Source of the DNA: Gyrodactylus bullatarudis
Taxonomy: Eukaryota > Platyhelminthes > Monogenea > Gyrodactylidea > Gyrodactylidae
Direction: 5' to 3'
Length of the DNA: 30,525 bases
Assembly: GCA_012064415.1 (NCBI GenBank)
Contig: SSNU01000240.1
Coordinates: forward strand, 1 to 30,525
This document shows, piece by piece, positions 8,765-18,558 of the stretch. Positions within the stretch are counted from its first letter, which is position 1. Every line of letters starts with the position of its first letter. A program made the position numbers and the translations under genes. Under the pieces are notes generated by a model, which worked only from the letters and a program-made list of their open reading frames with translations, searched no databases and had not been told where the DNA came from.

Positions 8765-9785
8765 CATATTCATCCTTGGAATCACCTGCCAAGACTTTGT
8801 TGCAATCTCCATGACATTTTTCACGTCATGCTTGCTCCCAAACTCTCTCAAAAACCTTTTGTAGTTTCTTTTGATGTCTAAAATTACACCATTATCTAAT
8901 GGCTATCTAATAGATGTGGTGTTTTTAGGTAAATACAGAACTCTTACATACTGTGATGTTGTCAAAAGGTTGTGACATGGGCAGTTGTCAAATAGACATA
9001 GCACATATCTTTGACCAATTCATCTTGCTAAATCATCATACCACCTCTGAAATATATCAGAATGCATCCATGCTCTTTTTTGGCTGGCATAGTTTTACAC
9101 ACAAGCCTTTACAATTAATACTAGTCATAAATTCTCAAACATTAGAAAGTTTTTTTCTTTGAATAGAGCCTCTTTCACTTTTCAACAAGTATTTATTCAA
9201 ATTAAATTTTTTCCCATCATCTTTCCTTGTTATATTCAAAATAATAGAATTGCTTGGAAGCTATGTATCTTCTGAGAGTCTTAACTGATCTCTGAACATC
9301 ATGTGCCATATGCAAAATAGAGAATCCATCTTTAAAGAGTTTCTGGCATAATTTTCTGTTCGAAATAATCACTTTGTCTTAATCTGAATTGAGATTAAAT
9401 TAAAAGTCTTACATGAGTAAATTCCAAATGAATGAATGTCTCATTCAAATTTTCTGTGAAAAATTGTTTAAACTCATTACTGACAATTCTTGAATCTTGA
9501 TAGCGTTTTTCTTTCAACAGAAATTCTATGATGGATTTGAAATCTTCTTTAGCTTTAATGTAGACACTAGATCTTAAATACTCAATATGATTAAGATTAC
9601 TGGAAATTTTGAATGTAGTCCAATTGTTTATTTATATTCTTCTCCAATAGTTTGTAATTTGAGATATTTTCTTCACAATCATTTTGGTTTTTATTTCTTA
9701 TTATTATTTATTATTCGTTGAATCGTAGAAACAGAAACCCCATACATGGCAGCAGGATGTCTTATCGAATGAACTTAAGACAGGA
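8765..9785 (-). pseudogene. pogo/Tigger-type (DDE_1) transposase relic
   Basis: Read on the minus strand, the relic starts with a helix-turn-helix, HPAAMYGVSVSTIQRI (about 9,760-9,710). A poorly recognised middle follows, including a second helix-turn-helix-like stretch near 9,290-9,360. The catalytic part is clear: KRAWMHSDIFQRWYDDL (about 9,095-9,040), LFDNCPCHN with a catalytic aspartate (about 8,992-8,966), LPKNTTSIR*PLDNGVI (about 8,935-8,885), and KRNYKRFLREFG. These are the order and spacing of pogo/Tigger/CENP-B-derived transposases (compare 'DN.p.H', 'LPpNtTs..QPlDqGvI..fK..Y'). In-frame stops replace residues, for example the glutamine before PLD, and frames shift repeatedly. No terminal inverted repeats were found. 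Confidence 0.85.
9100..9137 (+). repeat. Repeat shared with 14,536-14,576
   Basis: The stretch ACACAAGCCT...CTAGTCATAAATTCT occurs here inside the Tigger relic and again at 14,536-14,576 with a few changes. The second site may be a scrap of the same transposon. Confidence 0.6.
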
Positions 9786-9789
9786 AGAT

Positions 9790-11240
9790 AAATTTTTTTC
9801 TTCAGTTAGTCAAGTCATTGTAATGAATAAGAACTTGAGAAATAAGATAAAATTTATATAAGATAAGCTAATTATCTGATTGGTTCAAAATTAGGGTCTG
9901 TATACTACAATCTTGATAGAGAAAGAAAAATAAATATTTATTGAAGAAAGTTTTGCATTCATATTTCCTCCTAAAACTTTTCAAAGAAAATAAAAACCAT
10001 CGTAACAAAGAGAATGGAAGCAACAACTTGTTTGAGAGGTTAGGAAATGAAAATTTTTATATTCCTCTCAAATTCTTCACATTTAGACCAATAATAGTAT
10101 CAAAAATTAGTATGTGCAAACTTTTTTATTATGATCTAAAATAATTAGAAATTATTTTTAAAATGATCTTGTTGAATAACCTTCTCAAAAACACTAGCAT
10201 GTCTTCCAGTTAATTTTGGATAAATATTACCAGAACTTGAATATAAATCATGATACTTATCATACTTACATTCAAAGCCAAATTCTAAAAAAATTATTTT
10301 AAAGAGGATATAAAGTTTGATTTTCCCAAAAAAAATCTTTGTGTTTTTGTATTTGATATGAAATTTATTGAACAATTCATATGTTCTGCTTTACATTCAT
10401 CATTGTAAATAGTTATCATGTACAAAAATAATAATAAGTTGAAGGAAAATAGAAAAAAAGAAGAAAAATATTTTTATCTGTGTACAATAATAATTAAAAT
10501 AGTTTGCAAAAATCTGTTATAATCTAAATCTTATCTATGAAAAATATATATATAGTTATCAGTATTGATTCTTCAAGCATTTTTCAATCACAATAGAATT
10601 ATTACTTTGGGAAATTAAGATTCTTTGTCTAATTTCATCAGAATTCTAGATTTTTCCATTAGTATTAAAAAAAGAAAAGAAAAGCTTCTGTCACCGATGT
10701 TGCATATTCAGATAATTATAATCTCATTATCGAGTATTTTACTTCAAGTCATTTTTTTCAACCAGTTGATCATTATTTATTCATATTTAATTTTTTAATA
10801 GGACCAAGTCCTAGCAGGGAAACAGTTTCTAGCTATTTTCTAGCTTATTCGGTAAAATCTTTTGTTGAAATTCAAAAGAGTAATTATGTGATCAGTGATC
10901 ATTATTGATTACACTTCCTGCTGGTTTTCAGATTTTAAATTTTTTATCTAAAAAAAAGACATATTTTCTGATATGGGTTAACAGGCTTTAAGTGATCTAG
11001 ATAAATATAGAATATAAACAATTTAGTAAAGTCTCAAAATTTCAAAAGACAGTTAAATTGTTAATATACTTGTTTAGCTCATTAATTCTAGATATACATA
11101 CATCTTTTATAGTTAAGGAAATAAGTAACACTCTTTTATTTCTTTTTTTGGTTTTGGTTAAGGAATCTCGAGTTAATTTCATTCTTGAATTCAAATAAAC
11201 TCATTCTTTTTATGATATTTGGTAACTTTTCAAATATTTT
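9790..11240. other. AT-rich DNA with a dispersed repeat end
   Basis: No gene is supported. Bases 10,365-10,412 carry the TTGAACAA...CATATGTTCT...TTTACATT repeat also seen at 17,815-17,865 and, inverted, at 3,505-3,560. The open frames in this interval have no recognisable domain and look like chance. Confidence 0.45.
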
Positions 11241-11249
11241 TTTGAGTTA

Positions 11250-11400
11250 GGTTCTAAACTCATTTGGAAGGTTTAGAGAACAACGAGCGTATATTTGAGT
11301 GATGAACGTTATATTTCGCTGGTTCTCTTTAGACTCTACCTCGGTAACATTTAAATACTAATTATCAATATCAATTGGGGACCTTCCATTGGTTCATTTT
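11250..11400 (-). repeat. PLE terminal repeat (3' pLTR)
   Basis: This segment is a direct copy of 13,043-13,200: both begin GGTTCTAAACTCAT, share GCGTATATTTGAGTGAT, and continue through the hammerhead-like motif to a CCATTGGT stretch. With the PLE coding relic between them, the pair marks the two terminal repeats of one minus-strand element. This is the downstream copy. Confidence 0.8.
11297..11336 (-). ncRNA. Hammerhead ribozyme-like motif (copy F)
   Basis: On the minus strand CTAAAGA (complement of 11,326-11,332) is followed by eight bases, then GAAA (complement of 11,314-11,317), a helix III stretch around AACGTT, and predicted cleavage base C (complement of 11,301). Helix I pairs GAGT with ACTC. 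The third core base is A instead of the invariant G, as in copy G, so catalysis is doubtful although the folding pattern is kept. Confidence 0.55.
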
Positions 11401-11410
11401 CTTATTCACT

Positions 11411-12575
11411 CTAGTGTAATAGGGAGGGGGAGGTTTGATCCATTGCTTTCAACTTTTTGATTACTTTTGTCTTTTTAGAAAACCATCTGTAACTGCCCTC
11501 TGTGTCTCTTTCTCTTTCGTTTTGTTGTGGAGCAACACTGTCTCTCTTTTCACTAATTATAGGTTGGCTGATGATTTGATTATCAACTGCTGTTGACTTT
11601 TCGTTAGTTTCACATTTTGCCAACTCTGTAATTGTTGCTGGGGCTGTAGATTGAATTGGTGTTTGGTGATTATCAGCTGTTGCTAACGTCTCATTGGTTT
11701 CAATATCCTTACCAGTTTCGATCTGTGTTGAAGATTAGGTGGGGTTGCCAGTATCTCGGTTGAGTATTCTTCCGATTTTTGCAATCTGTTTGCTCTTGAT
11801 ATGGACATCCCGACCTCTGAATCCTAATTTCTTTGCCAATTCCTTCTGGACACATAGATTTGGTTTGAGCTTCGTGATAAAATGACTCCCAGCACAACTC
11901 AAACTTGTCTGTCTTGTTTTCCATGAATCATTAGGATTCACCTGGTATAGTATTTTAAAGTTTGATGCATCTGCGGAGTGACCTGTCTCCTGTTGATAGT
12001 GCTGAACCGCGCTGTTGTGCTTTGGTCTTAGATGTTCTCTCACCTTTTCACCAAGACATCGGGTTGTCTGTCCAACATATGAAGAACCACACGAACAGGT
12101 ATAATGATAAATAACTCCTTTCTTTTACACCTTCGGGGTCGGATCTTTGTTGCGGCCATTGATCAGTTTCGATGTTCTTTGAACCAGTTTGAGCTTCCTA
12201 CCAGGAAATGTTCGTCGTGTGATATTTGACAGTTTGTTAGTCAAAATATTCTTGCTCGTACTAGAAGCAGGGGTTTTTCGTTGTCATCTTCAAAATTCAG
12301 TTTTCTATCAGACTCTGTTTCATCTGTGAACTTGACATTCGGATGGATTGTATTCAACATTTGGCTAGTTTCACTAACATCTGTGTCTTTGCCCATCAAC
12401 AGTAATGTATCATCGAGGTATCTGATATATAATCGGGAACTTCTGATTATCTGCTGCATTGGCTCCTGTTCAAGGGATACGAGAAACATGTCAGCAAGAA
12501 GTGAACCGATCGGACTCCCCATTGCGTCTCCGTCAATTTGTCTGTAATTTTTTGCTTCTCGTGAAGATTGCTAGA
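11411..12575 (-). pseudogene. Penelope-like element: reverse transcriptase fragment and GIY-YIG endonuclease
   Basis: On the minus strand the relic begins with YRQIDGDAMGSPIGSLLADMF (about 12,545-12,485; motif B) and YIRYLDDTLLL (motif C). As in the plus-strand PLE, the thumb region is missing and the frame resumes at NKLSNITRRTFPG (about 12,235). An in-frame TAA near 12,130 precedes the GIY-YIG domain: VIYHYTCSCGSSYVGQTTR (about 12,115-12,062), then EHLRPKHNSAVQHYQQETGH and the KLKPNLCVQKELA region. The tail (11,411-11,623) frameshifts; in another frame it ends QRAVTDGFLKRQK, comparable to the C-termini of the other copies. The N-terminal reverse transcriptase part is replaced by a non-LTR fragment. 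Confidence 0.88.
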
Positions 12576-12845
12576 TTTTTGATTTCTCCTTGTATTCGAT
12601 CACGGATTCCATGAAGACTTTGAGAAGTGAGGCACTTTTTGATAAGTAGAATGCTTTTGATATCTCTTCGAACCATTATTGATTCGGAAGGTAGACTGAG
12701 TTTTTATTTCTGTTTGGTTCAGACAGTTTACGTCGGAAAATTTTGGCAACTTTCTGAAGCTTCATGGACCATTCGGGCTTCTCAGGATTCCAGCATCCTG
12801 CACAGAATTCAACAACGGATCGTGTCATCATTTTGAAGAGCTATG
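12575..12845 (-). pseudogene. Non-LTR retrotransposon 3' coding fragment
   Basis: In mixed minus-strand frames this gives a match to the C-terminal part of the relic at 930-2,175. It runs from VEFCAGCWNPE-like and EWSMKLQKVAKIFR-like segments (about 12,810-12,730) to a segment resembling SESIMVRRDIKSILLIKKCL (about 12,690-12,630). It is more diverged than the copy at 25,650-26,140. It abuts the PLE reverse transcriptase fragment near 12,575. Confidence 0.65.
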
Positions 12846-13042
12846 TGTTGTAGTTGATTCGTAATTAAGTACAAATCAGCAAGAATTGCTTTGCTAATTC
12901 GTACTGAAAAGATTAAGATTCGTATCTTTTATGTAATTCAACCTTGAAGTTTCTGTACTCGATTTATTGTCATTTATAATTTTTAATATTTTATCAAGAT
13001 TGAAAATATATTTTTGAACGATAATATTTACGAATATTTTCG

Positions 13043-13260
13043 TTTGGTTCTAAACTCATAAGAAAGATTAGAGAAAACTAGCGTATATTTGAGTGATAAA
13101 CGTTATACTTCGCCGGGTCTCTTTAGACTCTACCCCGGAAACATTTGAATACTAGTACAAAGCCAAATATTCCCTGTCTTCCATTGGTCAATTTCGTGAT
13201 TGTATTTTAGCCTAATGGAGAAGGGAGACTAGGGGAGGGGGTAATAAAAAGTAGTTGTCT
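13043..13260 (-). repeat. PLE terminal repeat (5' pLTR)
   Basis: This is the upstream direct repeat of the minus-strand PLE, matching 11,250-11,440 over its length, including the GGGAGGGGG-like stretch near 13,235 (11,423 in the other copy). It carries the hammerhead-like motif G and an inverted CCAAT box near 13,181. Confidence 0.8.
13091..13130 (-). ncRNA. Hammerhead ribozyme-like motif (copy G)
   Basis: Minus strand: CTAAAGA (complement of 13,120-13,126), the eight bases GACCCGGC, GAAG (complement of 13,108-13,111), helix III around AACGTT, and cleavage base C (complement of 13,095). Helix I pairs GAGT with ACTC. Two core bases deviate from consensus, so it is probably inactive. Confidence 0.5.
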
Positions 13261-13603
13261 GCTCACAACTAATTATTTCTGTCTTTTCATAAACTAGTCA
13301 ATTTTCTGCTTTCAGAAAAAAACATGAAATTCTGTATGAATAAAATTCTCTATTTGAATGAGTTTTGCAAAAAATTATTTGAAAAATATAAAGTTGAACC
13401 CCCCTTAAAGTAGAACAAATTGAATGTGAATGAGAACAAATCTAGTACAGAAACTCCAGAGTTTAATTGCATAAAATATACTAATATCTTCATTATGAAT
13501 TAGCAAGGATTGCTATGCTAATTGACACTGAAATTATTAAGCATACACTTGGTCTCTGTTAATTTATACTTAAGAAAAAATTACTGCAACATATATATTC
13601 TAC

Positions 13604-13650
13604 ATGTAATATGATGATGAAGATGCCTGGAATAAAGCGCTTAGCTTACA
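13604..13650 (+). ncRNA. Decayed hammerhead-like motif (copy C), relative of copies A and B
   Basis: TGATGA (13,615-13,620) is followed by eight bases ending ATGCCT and GGAA (13,629-13,632), then AAAGCGCTT as helix III. Outer bases TGTAA (13,605-13,609) could pair with TTACA (13,646-13,650). A TATATATT stretch lies just upstream at about 13,592. The first core base and one GAAA base have changed. Confidence 0.4.
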
Positions 13651-13659
13651 GCATGTTTT

Positions 13660-14330
13660 TATTTCTTGAAATACTCTCAATTTTGTTAAATCGGAAAATT
13701 ATATGTTCATTTAGATATTTTATATCATTTATTTTTAATATATTTTCTTCTTTCGAGTAGAAAAACAATAGAACTTAATGTAACAGCATAGTTACTAAAA
13801 CCATTATTACCCTCTTGAAATGCGAATGAAAAAAAACTAATCTCGCCTGATTACGCAAAATTCGTTTGACATAGAAATACCTTTGAGAAATGAACTTATT
13901 TAAAATGATAAAATTGGTTCAACTTGAAAATATGAAATGAAACTTCTGTATCATCTGAATGATTTTAGTTCATATTTATTTAAAAATATTTATTAGATTC
14001 AAAATCAAAACGAACCTTTAACTCTGTTGAGAATGTATGCTTGCTCAACTGGAACATAATAGTTTTCGTAATATATTCTCACATATATTTGCTTAAACCG
14101 AGATTAGTGTTTGATATTACAGCATACAATTTCTGCCATTGTATATTTCTGAGGCTAAAAATAAAATTATCTGAATAAAACCTTTTGAACTGATTGACTC
14201 TTGTCAAACGTGCGTAATAACTGAGAATTTGTGACTCTGAATAACTGCTCTATATAAGGCGAATCAAAAGAAAGGGTTGAGGACACTTCAATGATTGCCA
14301 TAATTTACTGTTAAATTTTGAACACATAGA
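13660..14330. other. AT-rich DNA, nothing recognised
   Basis: No gene, repeat or RNA is supported. A TATATAAG stretch at about 14,251 could be a TATA box, but nothing around it gives context. Confidence 0.4.
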
Positions 14331-14332
14331 AG

Positions 14333-14400
14333 TTAGAAGCGTTGCCTCACAACGTTGAAACTCCGGGTTCGAATCCTGGCTAGATCGAATCCAGATAGAC
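14333..14400 (+). repeat. tRNA-derived SINE-like fragment
   Basis: CCGGGTTCGAATCCTGG (14,361-14,377) is a textbook tRNA T-arm with a B box (GGTTCGAATCC). Upstream is a hairpin CGTTG/CAACG. No A box or complete cloverleaf is visible, so it is not a functional tRNA gene. A diverged second copy with the same order (CTTCACAACG, ACTCCAGTTCG, TCCTGGCTA) lies at 29,118-29,175, which argues for a short interspersed element. Confidence 0.6.
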
Positions 14401-14577
14401 AATGACTAAATAGACTATGCAAAATGTCGATTATTATAATTATAATTATTATTTTTCCTATGAATGAATACGAGTGATCATTAAAGAGGGGTCTGACGTT
14501 GTGATTTCTAACTAAAGCAAATGTACCTTTTTTCACACAAGCCTGTACAAAGTAATACATCTAGTCATAAATTCTTA

Positions 14578-14700
14578 AGGGGGTATTACTACATTGTGGG
14601 GCTACACGATATGTCTCGATTACGTCATCGGTAAGAAAAAACGGAGGTCTGTAACTAGAGTCAGATTGAAAAGTGAATATTTGTTCTATTTTATTTGAAA
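14578..14700 (-). repeat. Half of a palindromic MITE related to 15,244-15,719
   Basis: On the minus strand TAGTTACAG...CCG...GATGACGTAAT follows the same order as the arms at 15,310-15,350. It diverges afterwards, and its partner arm was not found. Confidence 0.5.
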
Positions 14701-14789
14701 TGTAAAATTTCCTTTATTTACGAAGAGCATTAAAGAGGTTTAAAGTAGATATGTACTCGTGAATATAAGAATAGACCTGTCCATATCGT

Positions 14790-14870
14790 AAGTCGATATT
14801 CGATACATATCGAATCTTCGATATATCGAAAAATATCGGCAGGCGTCGATATTTTCACGATATTTCTTAG
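14790..14870. repeat. Left subterminal CGATA-rich cluster of the hAT element
   Basis: At least six CGATA or TATCG words occur in about 80 bases, including ATATATCGA and TCGATATTCGATA. A matching cluster lies at 16,135-16,230 near the other end. hAT transposases bind clustered short subterminal motifs, so these are candidates. Confidence 0.55.
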
Positions 14871-15243
14871 ATACCCTTCCTCCACTAATAAATACACTAA
14901 AATCTCCAAAAAATGTATGACTGGAGAACCCGACGCACAAAATAAAATCAATGGCTTACTCATGAGTGTTATAATGAAAATATAATAAATTCCTTTTCAG
15001 ATTTGAGAGATTTTAGGACCGAAGATGGATTAATTTGTGGTTAAACTTGATGACATTTTTAATTTACACTTAACGTTTATAGCACTTTCTCCTCAACCTT
15101 TTTCCAGAACCTTAGCTCAAGTAATAATAAGAATAATTTTTCTTCTCATAGAAGCATAAAAACAATACCATCAGATGCAGAATGAAAAACTGTTACGCCT
15201 CCGTAAATCTCAGCCAGAAATATAATTCTGACTAAAAACTAGA

Positions 15244-15719
15244 CGAGTTTAAAGTTCATATGATTTCATTTTTAGTTTTCAAATGAATTTGGGAAAAAAT
15301 CATTCAGAATTTAGTTACAGCCCCGTTTATTTTCACAACGATGACGTAATGCAAACAGATCTTGTAGGGAGACCCCCTTTTGTCACTATTGTCACTCACA
15401 AAATATATTTGCATTGTAAGAAATTAACGGGGGTCTGTAGAATCCAAATTGTATGTTTCCTCAACTTCCTCACAAAACTAAAAACACAGCATGAGAAAAA
15501 AGGGGGTCTTACAATATCTGTTTGCATTACGTCATCGTTGTGAAAATAAACGGGGCTGTAACTAAATTCTGAATGATTTTTTCCCAAATTCATTTGTAAA
15601 CTAAAAATGAAATAACTAACTAACTAATGACCATTAGTCAGCATCCACTGAATATCTTCGAGGAAATAAGGCAATTAATGTCTCAAAATAAAAATGAAAT
15701 CATATGAACTTTAAACTCG
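15244..15719. mobile_element. Palindromic (foldback) MITE with a 5-bp duplication
   Basis: The left arm (15,244-15,375) and right arm (about 15,500-15,719) are nearly perfect inverted repeats, starting CGAGTTTAAAGTTCATATG. CTAGA flanks both sides (15,239-15,243 and 15,720-15,724). Each arm contains a TGACGTAA word. The right arm is broken by the 75-bp insertion at 15,614-15,688. Nothing in the loop is coding; the open frames across the arms are mirror images produced by the palindrome. Confidence 0.85.
15614..15688. mobile_element. 75-bp retroposed insertion with 12-bp target duplication
   Basis: The palindrome arm is interrupted here, and TAAAAATGAAAT stands on both sides (15,602-15,613 and 15,689-15,700). 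The insert starts with AACTAACTAACTAA, that is, a simple tail (TTAGTT)-like on the other strand. The rest matches 5,923-5,981 next to the PLE 3' end. A long duplication plus a short tandem tail suggests target-primed insertion, read on the minus strand. Confidence 0.8.
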
Positions 15720-16254
15720 CTAGAGTCACTGAAGATTTCATCACTTGAGAGTTTTTTTCAAAAATCTGCTATGGTTTGAGATGCAAAAAAATTCTTATCG
15801 CTGTCATAGATTTGTATTCGTTTTTATGCTTTGTCTTGAGGTGGCTTAAGAGGTTAGTTGTACTTGACTGTTTGGTTTTGATAACACTCTCACACCCATG
15901 CACATTTGAAGATCTATTGCTAATGATGTTAATTATTGTAACTTACTGCCTGGTACTGGTGTAAAATATTGGTTTGCAGGAGTAGTGTACTTAACTTCAG
16001 ACATGAAAGATGAGTTGCATGACATTTTGAAAAGTGGAATGACAGCATCGGTTTTCATGAAACAAGGTCGTTGGGAAACTCGATTATGATTGACTAAATC
16101 ATTTGCATGCTGATTCGAGAATTCACACGATACTATTCGATATATTATCGAAAGTACTCGATATATGCTATCAATATTTATCGAGCAGATATCGAGATAC
16201 GATATTTATCGATATATCGTATCGAGTACAAATGGACAGGTCTATATAAGAATG

Positions 16255-18250
16255 AAAGTAATGGTCCTTATTTCCTATCCATTTCATTTTTTCCTTTACC
16301 AGCCTCGAGTTTATATCAAAACTTAATTTAATTTTTCAGAAAAAAAGATTGAAACCATAATTAAACTTTGCAAATTTTTACACAAAGGCTAGCTGATTAC
16401 TATTTATTTTATTTTTATCCAGAGTGATATTTATCAACTATTGAAAAATGAATTTTTGAAAATGTTGAACGAACCATATTGATTTGTCTCAGCTAAAGTA
16501 ATTTTATAAGAAGAATTGGATGGAGAATAATGATTTCAACACAACAAACGATCAACGTAGAATATTTTCTCTGAAAATTGAATTTCATTAAAAACTTTTA
16601 TTAAATCAAGATTAGGAAACTCGCTTCCGTCAGAATCTTCAGAAATATTATTAATATTACTAATACAATAACTAACTCAATATAGACATTTCATCGTCAA
16701 CTTTTCGTTACTATTATTATCAGTTTAACTTTACATTTCATATTTTGAGCACCTATGTTAGAAATCCTATTTTACTATCAAAATTTACTTATAATACCGA
16801 CTAAATTCATCTTCAAATTCAAGATTTTAAATTACTTGAACTATCAACTATTTAAAAAATTTAATCCAATGTCAAATAAACTTACAATCCACAAAATCAT
16901 TACCAAATTCTTAATTTATTTCGATTAAATTCTGAAAATTTTTTGTGTGCATATTTATTTGATCATATATTTTTTCTCACTGAAACCTTTATCAGCTATT
17001 TTTAAGGATAAAAATTTCGATAAATAACATTACGTATGTAACGCATAAAAACCTCTTAATATGAATTAGGTACATGAACTGATATATATCAAGTACTTCC
17101 ATTTTCTGTAATTTTAAAATTATTAATATATAAATCATTAAATTACTTCCAATGACATTTCCAAAATTATCAACTGTGAAAAATTAGAATGAGTATTTCT
17201 AGATATTTTAAATTATTGATGCGAATAGCTGTAATTTATTATTAAATTGAAAAGTAATTTGAAACAACTCACCCGTCAATCCAAGAGATTCTAGATTAAT
17301 TAGATAGATAATCGGTTTTTCACGCACTACAAATCTCAAGTTCTGGAAAATTAGTCACAACCTTGAATTCTTCATACGTTGGTCATTCAAGCTTTTTGTG
17401 TCTATGGTTCATATTATATGTTATAGATGTAACAAACCTCTTAATTTCTTTACATTCAGAACTAAATAATCGATTATTAGAGATTATGTTTTAATTTTTT
17501 ATCGGCTTACCATGAGGAATTCCTCCTTTCCTATCTATTTTGAAAAATATAAAAACATACTCATTCAAACAAACTTACAGCTCGCATCGCCCTTGTCATC
17601 TTATCTGTATAAATCTTGTTTTAACGAAACTTACATGCGTCATAATTTGCATACATTCCAGGAACTTTTAAACATTAATAGTTATATCATTCTTAAACTT
17701 ACCATTTAATGTTGAATTTAATACTTAATTATATGATTAAATACGGGGAAATAATTTTTATCAAGTTAAATACCGTAAGAAGTAAGTTTAAACTAAACTT
17801 ATGAAATAAAATGAAAATTTTATTGAACAATACATATGTTCTCATTTACAATTATCATTTTCAAATAGAAATATTATTAGAAAATATTTTTTGTACAAAA
17901 ATAAAATTTAATTAGAATTCTATATTTATAAAAGAAATAAATGAATCTTCGTTGTGAGACTTGATGAATTATAAATTTCAAAGAGTTGATGCATTCATCC
18001 AAACTAGTATTATAATATTAGTAATTTACGATCTAACATTATATCTTATGAAAATGTCTAGTATTTTGTTACCCTTCGGTTATTTCATTATTATTCATTT
18101 AAATCTATTATCATTCATTTGTTTTTATTTTTATCTTTACTTATATTTTTTCTCTCCCTGAAATCATCACATAATACATTATGAATTATATTTTATAAAC
18201 AAAGTCCTTTTTTTAACCAGTTAAGAGTCTATAGCTCAATTATTCATATA
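16255..18250. other. About 2 kb of AT-rich DNA without a recognised gene
   Basis: No coding motif is seen. A dispersed repeat end (TTGAACAA...CATATGTTCT) is at 17,815-17,865, matching 10,365-10,412. Open frames at 17,512-17,709 and 17,961-18,161 have low-complexity, hydrophobic translations without recognisable domains. Confidence 0.45.
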
Positions 18251-18558
18251 AATAATTGGGATAGTCGGCCAAATTTTGCAAAATGAGCCGGGGGTAATTT
18301 ATAAAACTACTTCAAACAACGATTCTAATGATATCGAACATAATATATATTTAAATCAGTTTTCGACCTCCGAAAGCGTTCTGAAAATTTCAAGCCAAAT
18401 TTTTTAGAACGTTTTTTTATTCATCGTTAATAACTATCATTATCAAAATAAACTATTTAGCTTCTTGATTAGTTTCATTTACTTCTTAGAAGTTTGTTTT
18501 AACTGACCTTATTATTCAAAATAACAATGAGCATCTCTGATATCAACACCGATTTCAG

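Larger units (their letters stand above)
14772..16244. mobile_element. Non-autonomous hAT-type DNA transposon with perfect 8-bp duplication
   Basis: The termini are TAGACCTGTCCAT (14,772-14,784) and its exact reverse complement (16,232-16,244). Both are flanked by the 8-bp direct repeat TATAAGAA (14,764-14,771 and 16,245-16,252). An 8-bp duplication and this end type suit the hAT superfamily. Just inside each end lies a cluster of CGATA/TATCG words, probably subterminal transposase sites. No transposase domain is recognisable inside, so it moved in trans. Its middle is occupied by a palindromic MITE. Confidence 0.85.

Noticed and set aside
14333..14400. tRNA gene
   Set aside because: Only the T-arm is good; no A box, acceptor stem or proper anticodon arm can be drawn.
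15283..15593. Two nearly identical open frames on opposite strands
   Set aside because: They are mirror translations of the two arms of a palindromic MITE, not genes.
17961..18161. Hydrophobic open frame that could be a membrane peptide
   Set aside because: Extreme AT composition yields Phe/Leu/Ile/Tyr-rich translations by chance; no start context, splice or homology support.
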